Source: Vibrio sinaloensis (GTDB lineage: Bacteria > Pseudomonadota > Gammaproteobacteria > Enterobacterales > Vibrionaceae). Taken from it: a stretch of 64,000 bases of DNA. Below, piece by piece: positions 47,952-56,987 of the stretch (position 1 is its first letter; the number at the start of each line of letters is the position of its first letter). Location: assembly GCF_023195835.1 (NCBI RefSeq), contig NZ_CP096199.1, positions 496,001 to 560,000 of the forward strand, given 5' to 3'. Both the position numbers and the translations under genes were made by a program. Below the pieces are notes generated by a model, which saw only the letters and a program-made list of their open reading frames with translations, ran no database searches and was not told the origin of the DNA.

Positions 47952-50306
47952 ATGAAGCCGATAAAAAACCTTGCCCAGTATTATGTTGATCTGCTTGTTA
48001 AATTAGGCATTTTACGTTTCTCGATCCTGCTTGCCTTAGCGCTGGTGGCACTTGCCGTTGTGGTTCAGGTGGGGATCACGCTCGTGCTTAGCGGGCATGT
48101 GGATGATATTGATATCGTCCGTTCGGTCTTCTTTGGTTTGTTGATTACCCCTTGGGCTGTCTATTTTTTATCTGTAGTCGTTGATCAGTTAGAAGAGTCG
48201 CGTCAACGTTTGTCCAAGCTAGTGTCGAAACTCAAAGATATGCGTTCGCGAGATCAAGAGCTTAACCATAAGCTGCAACAAAATATCGCAAAGCTCAATC
48301 AAGAGATCGAAGAACGGATCAAAGCAGAAGAGGCGCGTGAAGAGGCGATGAAAGATCTCGAAAACGAGGTGTTTCAACGTGAAAAAACTCAGGTTGAACT
48401 GGCCGAGCGTACCGCGCTACTGCGCTCTTTTATCGATGCCTCTCCCGACCTTATCTACTACCGTAATGCCGATGGCGTATTCTCTGGCTGTAACCGCGCT
48501 ATGGAAGAGTTGACCGGCAAGAAAGAGAGCCAGTTAGTTGGCCTTACTCCTTGGGATGTCTACAGCAAAGAGGTGGCTCAACAGATCGTGGATACCGATC
48601 AGAGAGTATTTGCCGACAACCAAGCACTGACCTATGAGCAGTGGCTAGAGTACCCAGATGGTAGACGCAACTACTTTGAACTGCGCAAAGTGCCCTTTTA
48701 TAGCAAAGATGGTCGCCATTTAGGGCTAGTCGGGTTCGGCCGTGACATCACCGAGCGCAAACGTCATGAAGAGTCGCTAGAGAAGGCGAGTCGAGACAAA
48801 ACGACTTTTATTTCGACCATCAGTCATGAGCTGAGAACGCCGTTAAACGGCATTGTCGGGTTGAGCCGAATGTTACTCGATACTCCATTGACCGCCGAGC
48901 AGCGTAACCACATGCAAACCATTAACGTGAGTGCGATTACGCTCGGCAATATCTTTAACGATATTATCGACATGGATAAGTTTGACCGCCGTAAGCTTGA
49001 GCTCTATCCTGCCCCGCTGAACTTCGAAGAGTTTGTTGCTGAAATGGAGAGTATCTCGGCGCTGATGGCCTCCCAGAAAGGACTGCGCTTTGATTTAGAG
49101 CGTTTAAGTGAGCTTCCGCCAGCCATCGAAGTTGATGCGACGCGCCTGCGCCAAGTGCTTTGGAACTTAATCAGTAATGCGATGAAGTTTACCAAAGAGG
49201 GGGGCGTGGTGATGACGGTCAGCGCTGAAGTCGAGCAACACCATGCACATATTGTGATGGAAGTGGAAGACAGCGGTATAGGGATTCCAGAGTCGGAACT
49301 CGAAAAGATCTTTGCCATGTACTATCAGGTGAAATCGGACAAAGACAACTTACATGCGGTAGGGACGGGGATTGGATTGGCTGTCTCTAAGCAACTGATC
49401 AATATGATGGATGGCGATATTACCGTCTCAAGTGAAGAGGGTTTTGGCAGTACCTTTACCGTGACCATTCGTGTGCCTTTGGCTGATATGCCCGCGACTC
49501 AAGTGGCTAACATGCAGGCCAGCCAAGAGTTGAACATTTTCATGGTCGAAGATATTGAACTCAATATCACCGTCGCACGCTCTCTGCTTGAAAGCATGGG
49601 TCATGAGGTGTCGGTGGCGATGACCGGCAGTGAAGCGATGGAGATGTTCGATCCCGAGATATACGATTTGGTGTTCTTAGATATTCAGTTGCCAGATATG
49701 ACCGGATTTGATGTCGCCGAATACTTCCGACGCACATACTCGAATTTGCCGCCTTTGGTCGCATTGACCGCCAATGTGCTCAAGAACAAACAGGAGTATT
49801 TGGCCAAAGGAATGGATGATGCGATTAGCAAGCCGCTCTCTGTCACTGCGGTTCAAGACGTGCTGGCTAAGTTCACTCAAGGCGAGTTAGAGCCGGCTGC
49901 ACCGATAAGCGAGACCTGTGAGAGTGAGTCTAGTGATGGCGACGAGATATACACTCGACTGCTCGATTTAGACATGCTGGAGTCGTATGTTGGTATTGTT
50001 GGGCCACAACCTGTGATCGACAGCATCACTATGTTTGAAGAGATGATGCCAGAGTATTTGCAAGTGCTCGATTCTAATATGGTCGCCAAGCACCAAGAGG
50101 GCATAGTCTCAGAAGCGCATAAAATAAAAGGGGCTGCTGGGTCTATCGGTCTTAAGCACATTCAGAGTGTTGCACAAAAAGCGCAGTCGCCGGACCTACC
50201 TGCATGGTGGGAAAATATCGATGATTGGGTTGAAGAGATCAAAAATGAATATAACAATGATATTCAAATTCTTAAACAATGGCTCAAGCAAAGAGCCAAC
50301 GGCTAA
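47952..50306 (+). CDS. arcB: Aerobic respiration control sensor kinase ArcB
   Basis: ArcB is the tripartite hybrid sensor that phosphorylates ArcA when the quinone pool is reduced. The 784 residues show two membrane helices (about 22-46 and 57-77), a leucine-zipper-like linker (80-155), a PAS domain (about 155-265), the histidine kinase with H292 in ISHELRTPLNG, ATP-binding motifs (VEDSGIGIP, GTGIGLAV), a receiver domain with D577 in FLDIQLPDM, and a C-terminal HPt domain with H723 in AHKIKGAAGS. Of the two redox-active cysteines of E. coli ArcB, C180 is present (VFSGCNRAM) but position 241 is Tyr (RRNYFELRK). The response regulator ArcA is encoded at 1842. Confidence 0.97.
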   Translation: MKPIKNLAQYYVDLLVKLGILRFSILLALALVALAVVVQVGITLVLSGHVDDIDIVRSVFFGLLITPWAVYFLSVVVDQLEESRQRLSKLVSKLKDMRSRDQELNHKLQQNIAKLNQEIEERIKAEEAREEAMKDLENEVFQREKTQVELAERTALLRSFIDASPDLIYYRNADGVFSGCNRAMEELTGKKESQLVGLTPWDVYSKEVAQQIVDTDQRVFADNQALTYEQWLEYPDGRRNYFELRKVPFYSKDGRHLGLVGFGRDITERKRHEESLEKASRDKTTFISTISHELRTPLNGIVGLSRMLLDTPLTAEQRNHMQTINVSAITLGNIFNDIIDMDKFDRRKLELYPAPLNFEEFVAEMESISALMASQKGLRFDLERLSELPPAIEVDATRLRQVLWNLISNAMKFTKEGGVVMTVSAEVEQHHAHIVMEVEDSGIGIPESELEKIFAMYYQVKSDKDNLHAVGTGIGLAVSKQLINMMDGDITVSSEEGFGSTFTVTIRVPLADMPATQVANMQASQELNIFMVEDIELNITVARSLLESMGHEVSVAMTGSEAMEMFDPEIYDLVFLDIQLPDMTGFDVAEYFRRTYSNLPPLVALTANVLKNKQEYLAKGMDDAISKPLSVTAVQDVLAKFTQGELEPAAPISETCESESSDGDEIYTRLLDLDMLESYVGIVGPQPVIDSITMFEEMMPEYLQVLDSNMVAKHQEGIVSEAHKIKGAAGSIGLKHIQSVAQKAQSPDLPAWWENIDDWVEEIKNEYNNDIQILKQWLKQRANG

Positions 50307-50315
50307 GGTGAAACA

Positions 50316-50762
50316 ATGAAAAAGTTAGCATGTATCGGCTTGGCGAGCAGCCTATTGATTGGGTGCAGCGCTCCAGCGATTGATTGGCAACAAGGCGATC
50401 AAGTGCCGTTCGCGCAAACTGTGGTGACGATGAAGAGCACTGTATGGATTGATATGATGCCATCTGTTGGGGAAGAACAAGAAATGACGCTGCGAGGCTC
50501 TATCTTGCTTGAGTCGGATCAAGCCTTAGACCCGAGTACTCGGGTTGATCTGCTGTCGTTGCAACAAGGTGAACAAGTGTGGTTGGTGGAAGGCGATGCG
50601 CTAGAGCTCAGAACTTACAGCCCCACTCAGTGGGAGGTGGCTTTTGAGTGGCAGGTGCCGATTGATGCCGAGCGTGCGGTCGACATTGCTGTTCAGCTCA
50701 GTGACCAAGAGCACTCTACTTGGCTGGTGAATCAGCAGGTGTCGGTCGATAAGGTGTATTAG
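50316..50762 (+). CDS. Putative lipoprotein of unknown function
   Basis: A 148-residue protein with a lipoprotein signal peptide, lipobox LIGCS and lipidated C17. The rest is a compact strand-rich domain with several Trp (IDWQQ, WIDMMP, WEVAFEWQVP, WLVNQQVSV), which I do not recognise as a named family. Residue +2 is Ser and +3 Ala, which favours outer-membrane sorting. AAGGTGAAACA precedes the ATG, which lies 10 bases after the arcB stop, so it is likely cotranscribed with arcB. Downstream is a strong bidirectional terminator shared with tolC. Confidence 0.7.
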   Translation: MKKLACIGLASSLLIGCSAPAIDWQQGDQVPFAQTVVTMKSTVWIDMMPSVGEEQEMTLRGSILLESDQALDPSTRVDLLSLQQGEQVWLVEGDALELRTYSPTQWEVAFEWQVPIDAERAVDIAVQLSDQEHSTWLVNQQVSVDKVY

Positions 50763-50786
50763 TCACTGCTGAACTTTAGCGGACAC

Positions 50787-50820
50787 AAAAAAGGCTTGCT
50801 TCGAGGAGCAAGCCTTTTGC
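50787..50820. terminator. Bidirectional terminator, lipoprotein gene / tolC
   Basis: AAAAGGCTTGCT / AGCAAGCCTTTT with loop TCGAGG has T runs on both strands. Confidence 0.9.
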
Positions 50821-50835
50821 TTTTTAGCTCACAAA

Positions 50836-52158
50836 TTAACTAGCCTTTTTAAGCCCCGCGTGGATTTCTAGAATCTCATCTTCACTTAGAGTGCCGACCG
50901 CTTGACGCAGCTGCAGTACGCTAAGGATGTAGTTGTAGCGAGCATTTGATAGGTCCTTGTTGGCATCGTAGAGACGACGGGTCGAGTCGAGAACGTCAAC
51001 AATAGTACGCGTACCGACATCGAAGCCCGCTTCGGTCGCTTCTAGCGCTGATTTTGCTGATATCACCGCTTGCTCGAAGGCACGTAGCGCGCCAATAGAT
51101 GCGTTGATGTTGTTGTTAAACGCACGAACATCTTTCACGACACTGCGATAAGTCGCTTCAAGCTCTTGGCTTGCTGACACATAGTTGAACTCGGCCTGCT
51201 TGGTTTGTGAGGTGATATTACCGCCCGTGTAGAGTGGCACATTAAGATTTAGACCCAGATTAAAGTTATCTGTGTTGCCGTTTTGGGTGCTCTGAGAAAT
51301 GTCACGGTAGTTGTAACCGCCGTCAAGGGTGAGTGATGGTAGGTGACCAGAGCTGGCTAGGGAAATATTATCTTTTGCCACATCTTGGGCAATGCGCGCT
51401 GACAGCAAACTCAAGTTTTTCTGTTGCGCGTCTTCGAGCAGCTGATTAATGTCGGCTTGGCTTTTGCTCGCTGAGAAGCGTTGCGTATCTAACACATCGA
51501 GGTCATCGTGTTGCTGACCAGTGATTTCACGCAGCTCCTCATATGTATTAATCAGGTCATTCTCGGCCAACACCTCATCAGCGAGAACGCCATCGTATTG
51601 AGCTTGAGCGTCATGAACGTCAGTAATCGCAGATAGACCCACTTCAAAACGCTGTTTGGTCTGCTCTAGTTGACGCCCAACCGCGGCTTTTTCCGCTAGG
51701 ACGAACTCTAAATTATCTTGAGCGCGCAGCACTTCAAAGTAAGCGCTGGCAACGCGCAGAATCAGCGCTTGCTGCGCTGCGGCGTATGCTGCATCCGCTT
51801 GACGTGCGGATTTCTCAGAGATATCTAGGGTCAGCCAGCTTGAACGTTGGTAGAGCTCTTGAGAAAAATTGATGCCGGCTGATAAGGTGTTTTTATCGTT
51901 ATCAATGGTTGAACTTGAATCAAGTTTGGTTTCACCACGATCGAGGCCATAACCCGCGGTCAGGTTGATTTGTGGTAGTAACGTTGAGCGGCTAGAGTTC
52001 ACTGCTTCAAAGGCGGCATCACGCTTTGCAGCGGCGCTCAATAGGGTTGGGTCGTTTTCTTTTGCCAGATTGTAGATATCCGTTATCGAGTCAGCAAGCA
52101 CGTTAGTGCTCATGCTGCCAATAGCGGCACTAATCACGAGTGGAAGCAGTTTCTTCAT
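50836..52158 (-). CDS. tolC: Outer-membrane efflux channel TolC
   Basis: TolC is the outer-membrane channel shared by multidrug efflux pumps and type I secretion systems. The 440-residue protein has a signal peptide (LLPLVISAAIGSMSTNVLA, cleavage near residue 23) and two repeats, each with long alpha-barrel helices and short beta strands; YGLDRGET and YNYRDISQ are strand segments, and the second repeat begins about residue 225. ATG 52158 with AGGA before it is used; an in-frame start 14 codons upstream would destroy the signal peptide. nudF is divergent. The upstream region contains an 18-base perfect palindrome. Confidence 0.95.
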   Translation of the reverse strand: MKKLLPLVISAAIGSMSTNVLADSITDIYNLAKENDPTLLSAAAKRDAAFEAVNSSRSTLLPQINLTAGYGLDRGETKLDSSSTIDNDKNTLSAGINFSQELYQRSSWLTLDISEKSARQADAAYAAAQQALILRVASAYFEVLRAQDNLEFVLAEKAAVGRQLEQTKQRFEVGLSAITDVHDAQAQYDGVLADEVLAENDLINTYEELREITGQQHDDLDVLDTQRFSASKSQADINQLLEDAQQKNLSLLSARIAQDVAKDNISLASSGHLPSLTLDGGYNYRDISQSTQNGNTDNFNLGLNLNVPLYTGGNITSQTKQAEFNYVSASQELEATYRSVVKDVRAFNNNINASIGALRAFEQAVISAKSALEATEAGFDVGTRTIVDVLDSTRRLYDANKDLSNARYNYILSVLQLRQAVGTLSEDEILEIHAGLKKAS

Positions 52159-52231
52159 AGGTCCTATTCCTACCAAATTACGAAAAAGTTGAGTCTTCAA
52201 GAGTTTAACTTAATTGATGGCAACTCGTTTA

Positions 52232-52249
52232 AAAACTTTGCAAAGTTTT
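52232..52249. promoter_or_regulatory. Perfect 18-base palindrome upstream of tolC
   Basis: AAAACTTTG joins CAAAGTTTT without a spacer, 74 bases upstream of the tolC start. The core CTTTGCAAAG also occurs upstream of degQ (61962-61971). A regulator is plausible but unidentified. Confidence 0.5.
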
Positions 52250-52391
52250 ACACTTAACTATCCACTTGTGCAATAAATTAAATTCATCAACTTAAAATAA
52301 TCTACAAAAATTGTATAAAAAGTTGAGCCATGTCCTTGGAAGTTAAGTATCTGTCTGAGTAAACTATAAGATTCACTCAGTGAGGTGCCAA

Positions 52392-53015
52392 ATGCAACAG
52401 TCTGACAATCAACATCCGCAGTTTACTGCTGAAGATGTGGAAATAATCTCAAAAGAAACACTCTTTCAAGGTTTTTTCTCTATGGTCAAGTACCGCTTCA
52501 AACATAAGCTGTTTGCGGGTGGTTGGAGTGCCGAGATTGAGCGCGAGATGTTCGAGCGGGGTCATGCAGCAGCACTGCTGCCATACGATCCGGTCACCGA
52601 TCAAGTGGTGATTATCGAGCAGATTCGGGTTGGCGCTTTGGAGCACTCAAGCCCTTGGCAACTGGAAATAGTCGCCGGCATGATTGAGCCGGACGAAGAG
52701 GCTGAGCAGGTCGTTCGCCGTGAAGCCGTTGAGGAAGCTGGGATTGAAATTGGCCAGATAGAGAAAGTGACTTCTTATTACCCCTCATCGGGAGGCTGCT
52801 CAGAGCTGCTTGATGTTTACGTCGGACAGGTCGATGCAAGTACAGCACATGGCGTTCATGGTTTAGACTATGAAGGAGAGGATATTCGCGTACACGTGAT
52901 TTCCCGCCAGCAAGCGTACCAATGGGTGGTGGATGGCCGTTTTGAAAATGGTGCGTCAATCATCGCTTTGCAATGGTTGGAGCTAAACCAGCAACGATTG
53001 AAGAAACAATGGTAA
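52392..53015 (+). CDS. nudF: ADP-ribose diphosphatase NudF
   Basis: NudF hydrolyses ADP-ribose to AMP and ribose 5-phosphate. The protein is 207 residues. The Nudix box GX5EX7REUXEEXGU is complete at residues 96-118 (starting GMIEPDEE and ending REAVEEAGI). ATG 52392 with GAGGTG five bases upstream is used; a GTG four codons earlier is possible. It begins nudF-yqiB-cpdA-yqiA-parE-parC, the order also found in E. coli. The tail overlaps the yqiB start by seven bases. Confidence 0.96.
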   Translation: MQQSDNQHPQFTAEDVEIISKETLFQGFFSMVKYRFKHKLFAGGWSAEIEREMFERGHAAALLPYDPVTDQVVIIEQIRVGALEHSSPWQLEIVAGMIEPDEEAEQVVRREAVEEAGIEIGQIEKVTSYYPSSGGCSELLDVYVGQVDASTAHGVHGLDYEGEDIRVHVISRQQAYQWVVDGRFENGASIIALQWLELNQQRLKKQW

Positions 53016-53449
53016 AAGTAGCAGAAAAAAGACCGTATCATGTTGATTTGTCAGATTTGATGCGTACATACGAGACCAATTACGCCAAGCTTAACGCTCT
53101 GTTGCCTAGTCAGCCGAGTGTCGGAGACGTGCGCTGCTACCAAGCCGCCGCAATGACCTACCAAATTCAAGTGGTAGAAGTCACAAAGTACACAACTTTG
53201 GTCGACATTTGTCAAAGTGATGACGTTCCTGTATTTCCATTGCCTACGATGTCTGTCAGGCTTTATCACGATGCTCGTGTCGCTGAGGTCAGTGGCTGTG
53301 AGCATCTGAAACGTATCCATGCTCGGTATAATTATCCTAACGAAAAAATGCTGCAGCAAGATGAGAAAGTACAACTGAATCGCTTCTTAGGTGATTGGCT
53401 TTCGTTTTGTTTGCGACAGGGTATCAGTCGCAATCCATTGAATATTTAG
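53009..53449 (+). CDS. yqiB: DUF1249 protein (YqiB)
   Basis: A 146-residue protein of the DUF1249 family, with no known enzymatic motif. Conserved features are YETNYAKLNALLP near residue 20, an Arg/Lys-rich VRLYHDARVAEVSGC segment, and NYPNEKMLQQDEKVQLNRFLGDWL near the end. The start overlaps nudF (ATG 53009, within nudF codons), so translation is coupled; longer in-frame starts overlap nudF more and are rejected. The gene stands between nudF and cpdA in vibrios and enterobacteria. Confidence 0.88.
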   Translation: MVKVAEKRPYHVDLSDLMRTYETNYAKLNALLPSQPSVGDVRCYQAAAMTYQIQVVEVTKYTTLVDICQSDDVPVFPLPTMSVRLYHDARVAEVSGCEHLKRIHARYNYPNEKMLQQDEKVQLNRFLGDWLSFCLRQGISRNPLNI

Positions 53450-53458
53450 GTTTATGTT

Positions 53459-54280
53459 TTGAAAGTAGTGTCAAGTTCAACAGACAGCAGCACAATTAAG
53501 TTGATCCAGATTACGGACACTCACCTGTTTGAGCCTGCCGACGGCAGTCTACTCAGTGTGAAAACCCTGGATAGCTTTAATGCGGTGGTGTCAGCCATTA
53601 TCGAACAGGGAAGTTGCTTTGATGCAATCCTGTCGACGGGAGACATTTCACAAGATCACACTGCGGGGTCATACCAACGCTTTGTGAGTGGCATCGCGCC
53701 GTTAAAGAAACACTGTTATTGGCTGCCTGGCAATCACGACTTTAAGCCGAGCATGGCCTCCGTGCTTCCTTCTCAGCAAATTGAGCAAGTTTCACACGTG
53801 TTACTCGGCGAACATTGGCAAATGGTGCTGCTCGATTCGCAGGTGGTTGGTGTACCTCATGGCCGTCTGAGTGATCAACAGTTGCAGTTGCTTGACGAAA
53901 AGCTTTCTCAACATCCACAGCGCCATACTTTAGTGTTACTGCATCATCATCCGATTTTGGTGGGCAGTCGCTGGCTCGATCAGCACACCCTCAAAGATGC
54001 TGAGTATTTCTGGCAGTTGGTGGAAAAGCATAGCAATGTCAAAGCGGTGCTATGTGGGCATGTCCATCAAGATATGAACGTACTTCATCAAGGCGTGCGA
54101 GTGATGGCTACCCCATCAACTTGTGTGCAGTTTAAGCCAAACAGCGATGATTTTGCCCTCGATACGCTCTCTCCCGGCTGGCGTGAGTTAGCGCTGTTTG
54201 CTGACGGAAGTCTAACTACAGAAGTGAAGCGCCTCGCGCCAGGAAGCTTTCAACCTGATTTTACCTCTGCGGGCTATTAA
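53459..54280 (+). CDS. cpdA: 3',5'-cyclic AMP phosphodiesterase CpdA
   Basis: CpdA degrades cyclic AMP and so modulates CRP. The 273-residue protein has the metallophosphoesterase motifs: DTHLF in ITDTHLF, GDISQD, GNHD, LLHHHP, and GHVHQD. Start: no ATG is available in the right position; TTG 53459 is preceded by TAGG seven bases upstream, and GTG 53468 is an alternative. It lies 9 bases after yqiB. Substrate assignment follows the E. coli family; some relatives are tuned to other cyclic nucleotides. Confidence 0.93.
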   Translation: MKVVSSSTDSSTIKLIQITDTHLFEPADGSLLSVKTLDSFNAVVSAIIEQGSCFDAILSTGDISQDHTAGSYQRFVSGIAPLKKHCYWLPGNHDFKPSMASVLPSQQIEQVSHVLLGEHWQMVLLDSQVVGVPHGRLSDQQLQLLDEKLSQHPQRHTLVLLHHHPILVGSRWLDQHTLKDAEYFWQLVEKHSNVKAVLCGHVHQDMNVLHQGVRVMATPSTCVQFKPNSDDFALDTLSPGWRELALFADGSLTTEVKRLAPGSFQPDFTSAGY

Positions 54281-54310
54281 ACAAGTAAGCTACAACCTAA
54301 AGGACTTCGT

Positions 54311-54892
54311 ATGCGACCACCTCTGTTGCTCTATATCCACGGTTTTAACAGCTCACCTCTCTCGCTGAAAGCAAACCTCATGCAAGAGTACTGTGCGACA
54401 CACCGCCCAGACATCAAAGTGGTGGTGCCTCAACTGCCTTGCTTTCCCCAGCAAGCCGCTCAGCACCTACTGGATATCGTCAACCAGTATAAAGAAGAGT
54501 ACCGGATTGGTTTAGTTGGCAGCTCACTGGGTGGTTATCTATCGATGTGGCTCAATGCTCAGTTCGGTTTTAAGGCCGTGGTTGTCAATCCTGCGGTGAG
54601 ACCGTATGAGCTGTTGGTGGATTTTTTGGGCGAGCAGCAAAATCCTTATACGCATGAACGCTATTTTCTAGAAAGTCAGCATATTGATGAGTTGAAAGCC
54701 CTCGATACACCCCAGTTACAGCGTCCACAAGATTTTTGGTTACTGCAACAAACGGGCGATGAAGTGCTCGACTATCGACAAGCCGTCAGCCATTTTTCTG
54801 GCTCACAGCAAACCGTCGAACAAGGGGGCGATCATAGTTTTGTCGACTTCGAACGCTATCCGGAGCAAATCATTCGCTTCCTAGAGCTTTGA
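54311..54892 (+). CDS. yqiA: Esterase YqiA
   Basis: A 193-residue alpha/beta-hydrolase. The nucleophile elbow GSSLGGYLS is at about residue 78, an oxyanion-type YIHGFNSSP motif at 8-16, and the catalytic His is in QGGDHSFVDF near 175. E. coli YqiA hydrolyses short-chain and longer acyl thioesters or esters; the natural substrate is unclear. AAAGGACTTCGT precedes the ATG. It lies just upstream of parE, but a separate promoter for parE is visible. Confidence 0.9.
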   Translation: MRPPLLLYIHGFNSSPLSLKANLMQEYCATHRPDIKVVVPQLPCFPQQAAQHLLDIVNQYKEEYRIGLVGSSLGGYLSMWLNAQFGFKAVVVNPAVRPYELLVDFLGEQQNPYTHERYFLESQHIDELKALDTPQLQRPQDFWLLQQTGDEVLDYRQAVSHFSGSQQTVEQGGDHSFVDFERYPEQIIRFLEL

Positions 54893-54942
54893 CCCTCATT
54901 GAGGGAAGAGTCATAAATTTGCTTGTTACTTGACGCTCTCTC

Positions 54943-54971
54943 TTGACATAATTGGGTCTGTTCCAGACTAT
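54943..54971 (+). promoter_or_regulatory. parE promoter
   Basis: TTGACA (54943-54948), a 17-base spacer and GACTAT (54966-54971). The predicted start near 54978 leaves a leader of about 125 bases. Confidence 0.6.
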
Positions 54972-55103
54972 GTCTCACCAGTACTTGTGTGGATCTGATG
55001 TGATTGTTTCGCGATCGGATGTTGTAGCACAGCCGATGCGATAACGCCTTAGAAATCGCCCACCAAGTTATCCTTTTTATTCTCTATAACGATATTCCGT
55101 ATT

Positions 55104-56984
55104 ATGACTGAACAATATAATGCAGGGGCCATTGAGGTTCTTAATGGTTTGGAGCCAGTACGTCGCCGCCCTGGGATGTATACGGATACAGCGCGTCCGA
55201 ACCATTTGGGCCAAGAGGTCATCGACAACAGTGTGGATGAAGCGCTGGCCGGTCACGCTTCCAAAGTTCAAGTGATTCTACATGCCGACCAGTCACTTGA
55301 AGTGATCGATGATGGTCGCGGTATGCCTGTTGATATTCACCCAGAAGAGAAAATCTCGGGTGTGGAACTGATTTTCTGTAAGCTTCACGCAGGTGGCAAG
55401 TTCTCCAACAAAAACTATCAATTTTCCGGTGGTCTCCACGGGGTGGGGATCTCGGTAGTAAACGCTCTATCAAAGCGTGTTGAAGTGACGGTGCGCCGTG
55501 ATGGCCAAGTATATGAAATGGCCTTTGAAAACGGTAATAAAGTCGAAGAGCTTACGGTAACCGGGACTTGTGGTCGTCGCAACAAGGGTACCAGCGTTCA
55601 CTTCTGGCCTGATGCGAGTTACTTCGATTCAGCTAATTTCTCTGTCACCCGTTTGGTAAACAACTTACGTGCTAAAGCCGTGCTTTGTCCGGGCCTTGAG
55701 ATTACCTTCAGCGATAAAGTTAATGGCAAAGAGTACCAGTGGCGCTATGAAGATGGATTGAAAGACTATCTGGCTGAGGGCGTTAAAGGCTATACGGTAT
55801 TGCCAGAAGAACCCTTCACTGGTGAGTTCTCTGCTGAAACCGAAGCGGCTACCTGGGCCGTGATTTGGCAACCTGAAGGCGGTGATATGATCACCGAAAG
55901 CTACGTGAACCTGATCCCAACGGCGCAAGGTGGTACCCACGTAAACGGCTTACGCCAAGGCTTGTTGGATGCCATGCGTGAGTTCTGTGAATTCCGTAAC
56001 TTGCTACCGCGTGGCGTTAAATTGACCGGTGATGACGTCTTTGAACGCTGTTCTTATGTGCTCTCGGTAAAGATGCAAGATCCGCAATTTGCTGGTCAGA
56101 CTAAAGAGCGTCTCTCTTCTCGCCAAACTGCGGCGTTTGTCTCGGGTGTGGTTAAAGATGCGTTCAGTTTATGGCTCAATGAGAAGCCGCAATTGGCTGA
56201 ACAATTGGCGGAAGTGTGTATCGCTAACGCTCATCGTCGTATGCGTGCAAGTAAAAAAGTGGTGCGTAAGAAGGTTGCGTCAGGCCCAGCATTGCCAGGC
56301 AAGTTAACCGATTGTTCGCAGCAAGACTTAAGCCGAACTGAAATTTTCTTTGTCGAGGGTGACTCGGCAGGGGGCAGTGCCAAGCAAGCTCGCGACCGTG
56401 AGTTCCAGGCGGTCATGCCATTGCGAGGTAAAATTCTTAACACCTGGGAAGTGTCACCGGATCAGGTGCTCGCTTCACAAGAAGTCCACGACATCTCGGT
56501 TGCGTTAGGGATTGACCCAGACAACGACAACCTCGACGGCCTGCGTTATGGCAAAATTTGTATTCTCGCCGATGCGGACTCGGATGGTCTTCACATCGCG
56601 ACGCTTTTGTGTGCGCTATTTACTCGCCATTTCCGTGCGTTGGTTGAAGCTGGGCATATCTATGTTGCGATGCCACCTTTGTATCGTATCGACTGTGGCA
56701 AAGAAGTGTTCTATGCCCTGGATGACGACGAAAAAGAGGGCATTTTAGAGCGCTTATCTAAGAAAAAAGCCAAGATCAATGTCCAGCGATTCAAAGGTCT
56801 CGGTGAGATGAACCCACTACAACTGCGCGAAACCACCATGGATCCCAATACACGCCGCTTAGTCCAACTTACCATTGATGACAATGACGCCACGATGGAA
56901 ATGATGGATATGTTGCTAGGCAAGAAACGTGCAGATGACCGCCGCTCTTGGCTGCAGAATAACGGCGATATGGCAGAGGTTTAA
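55104..56984 (+). CDS. parE: DNA topoisomerase IV subunit B
   Basis: ParE is the ATPase subunit of topoisomerase IV, which unlinks daughter chromosomes. The 626 residues contain the GHKL ATP-binding region (NSVDEALAG, DDGRGMPV, GGLHGVGISVVNALS), the transducer domain, and the TOPRIM-type region with FFVEGDSAGGSAKQARDREFQAVMPLRGKILN and the metal-binding DADSDG, ending KKRADDRRSWLQNNGDMAEV. parC follows 3 bases after the stop codon, so the two subunits are made from one transcript. Confidence 0.98.
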   Translation: MTEQYNAGAIEVLNGLEPVRRRPGMYTDTARPNHLGQEVIDNSVDEALAGHASKVQVILHADQSLEVIDDGRGMPVDIHPEEKISGVELIFCKLHAGGKFSNKNYQFSGGLHGVGISVVNALSKRVEVTVRRDGQVYEMAFENGNKVEELTVTGTCGRRNKGTSVHFWPDASYFDSANFSVTRLVNNLRAKAVLCPGLEITFSDKVNGKEYQWRYEDGLKDYLAEGVKGYTVLPEEPFTGEFSAETEAATWAVIWQPEGGDMITESYVNLIPTAQGGTHVNGLRQGLLDAMREFCEFRNLLPRGVKLTGDDVFERCSYVLSVKMQDPQFAGQTKERLSSRQTAAFVSGVVKDAFSLWLNEKPQLAEQLAEVCIANAHRRMRASKKVVRKKVASGPALPGKLTDCSQQDLSRTEIFFVEGDSAGGSAKQARDREFQAVMPLRGKILNTWEVSPDQVLASQEVHDISVALGIDPDNDNLDGLRYGKICILADADSDGLHIATLLCALFTRHFRALVEAGHIYVAMPPLYRIDCGKEVFYALDDDEKEGILERLSKKKAKINVQRFKGLGEMNPLQLRETTMDPNTRRLVQLTIDDNDATMEMMDMLLGKKRADDRRSWLQNNGDMAEV

Positions 56985-56987
56985 CGA

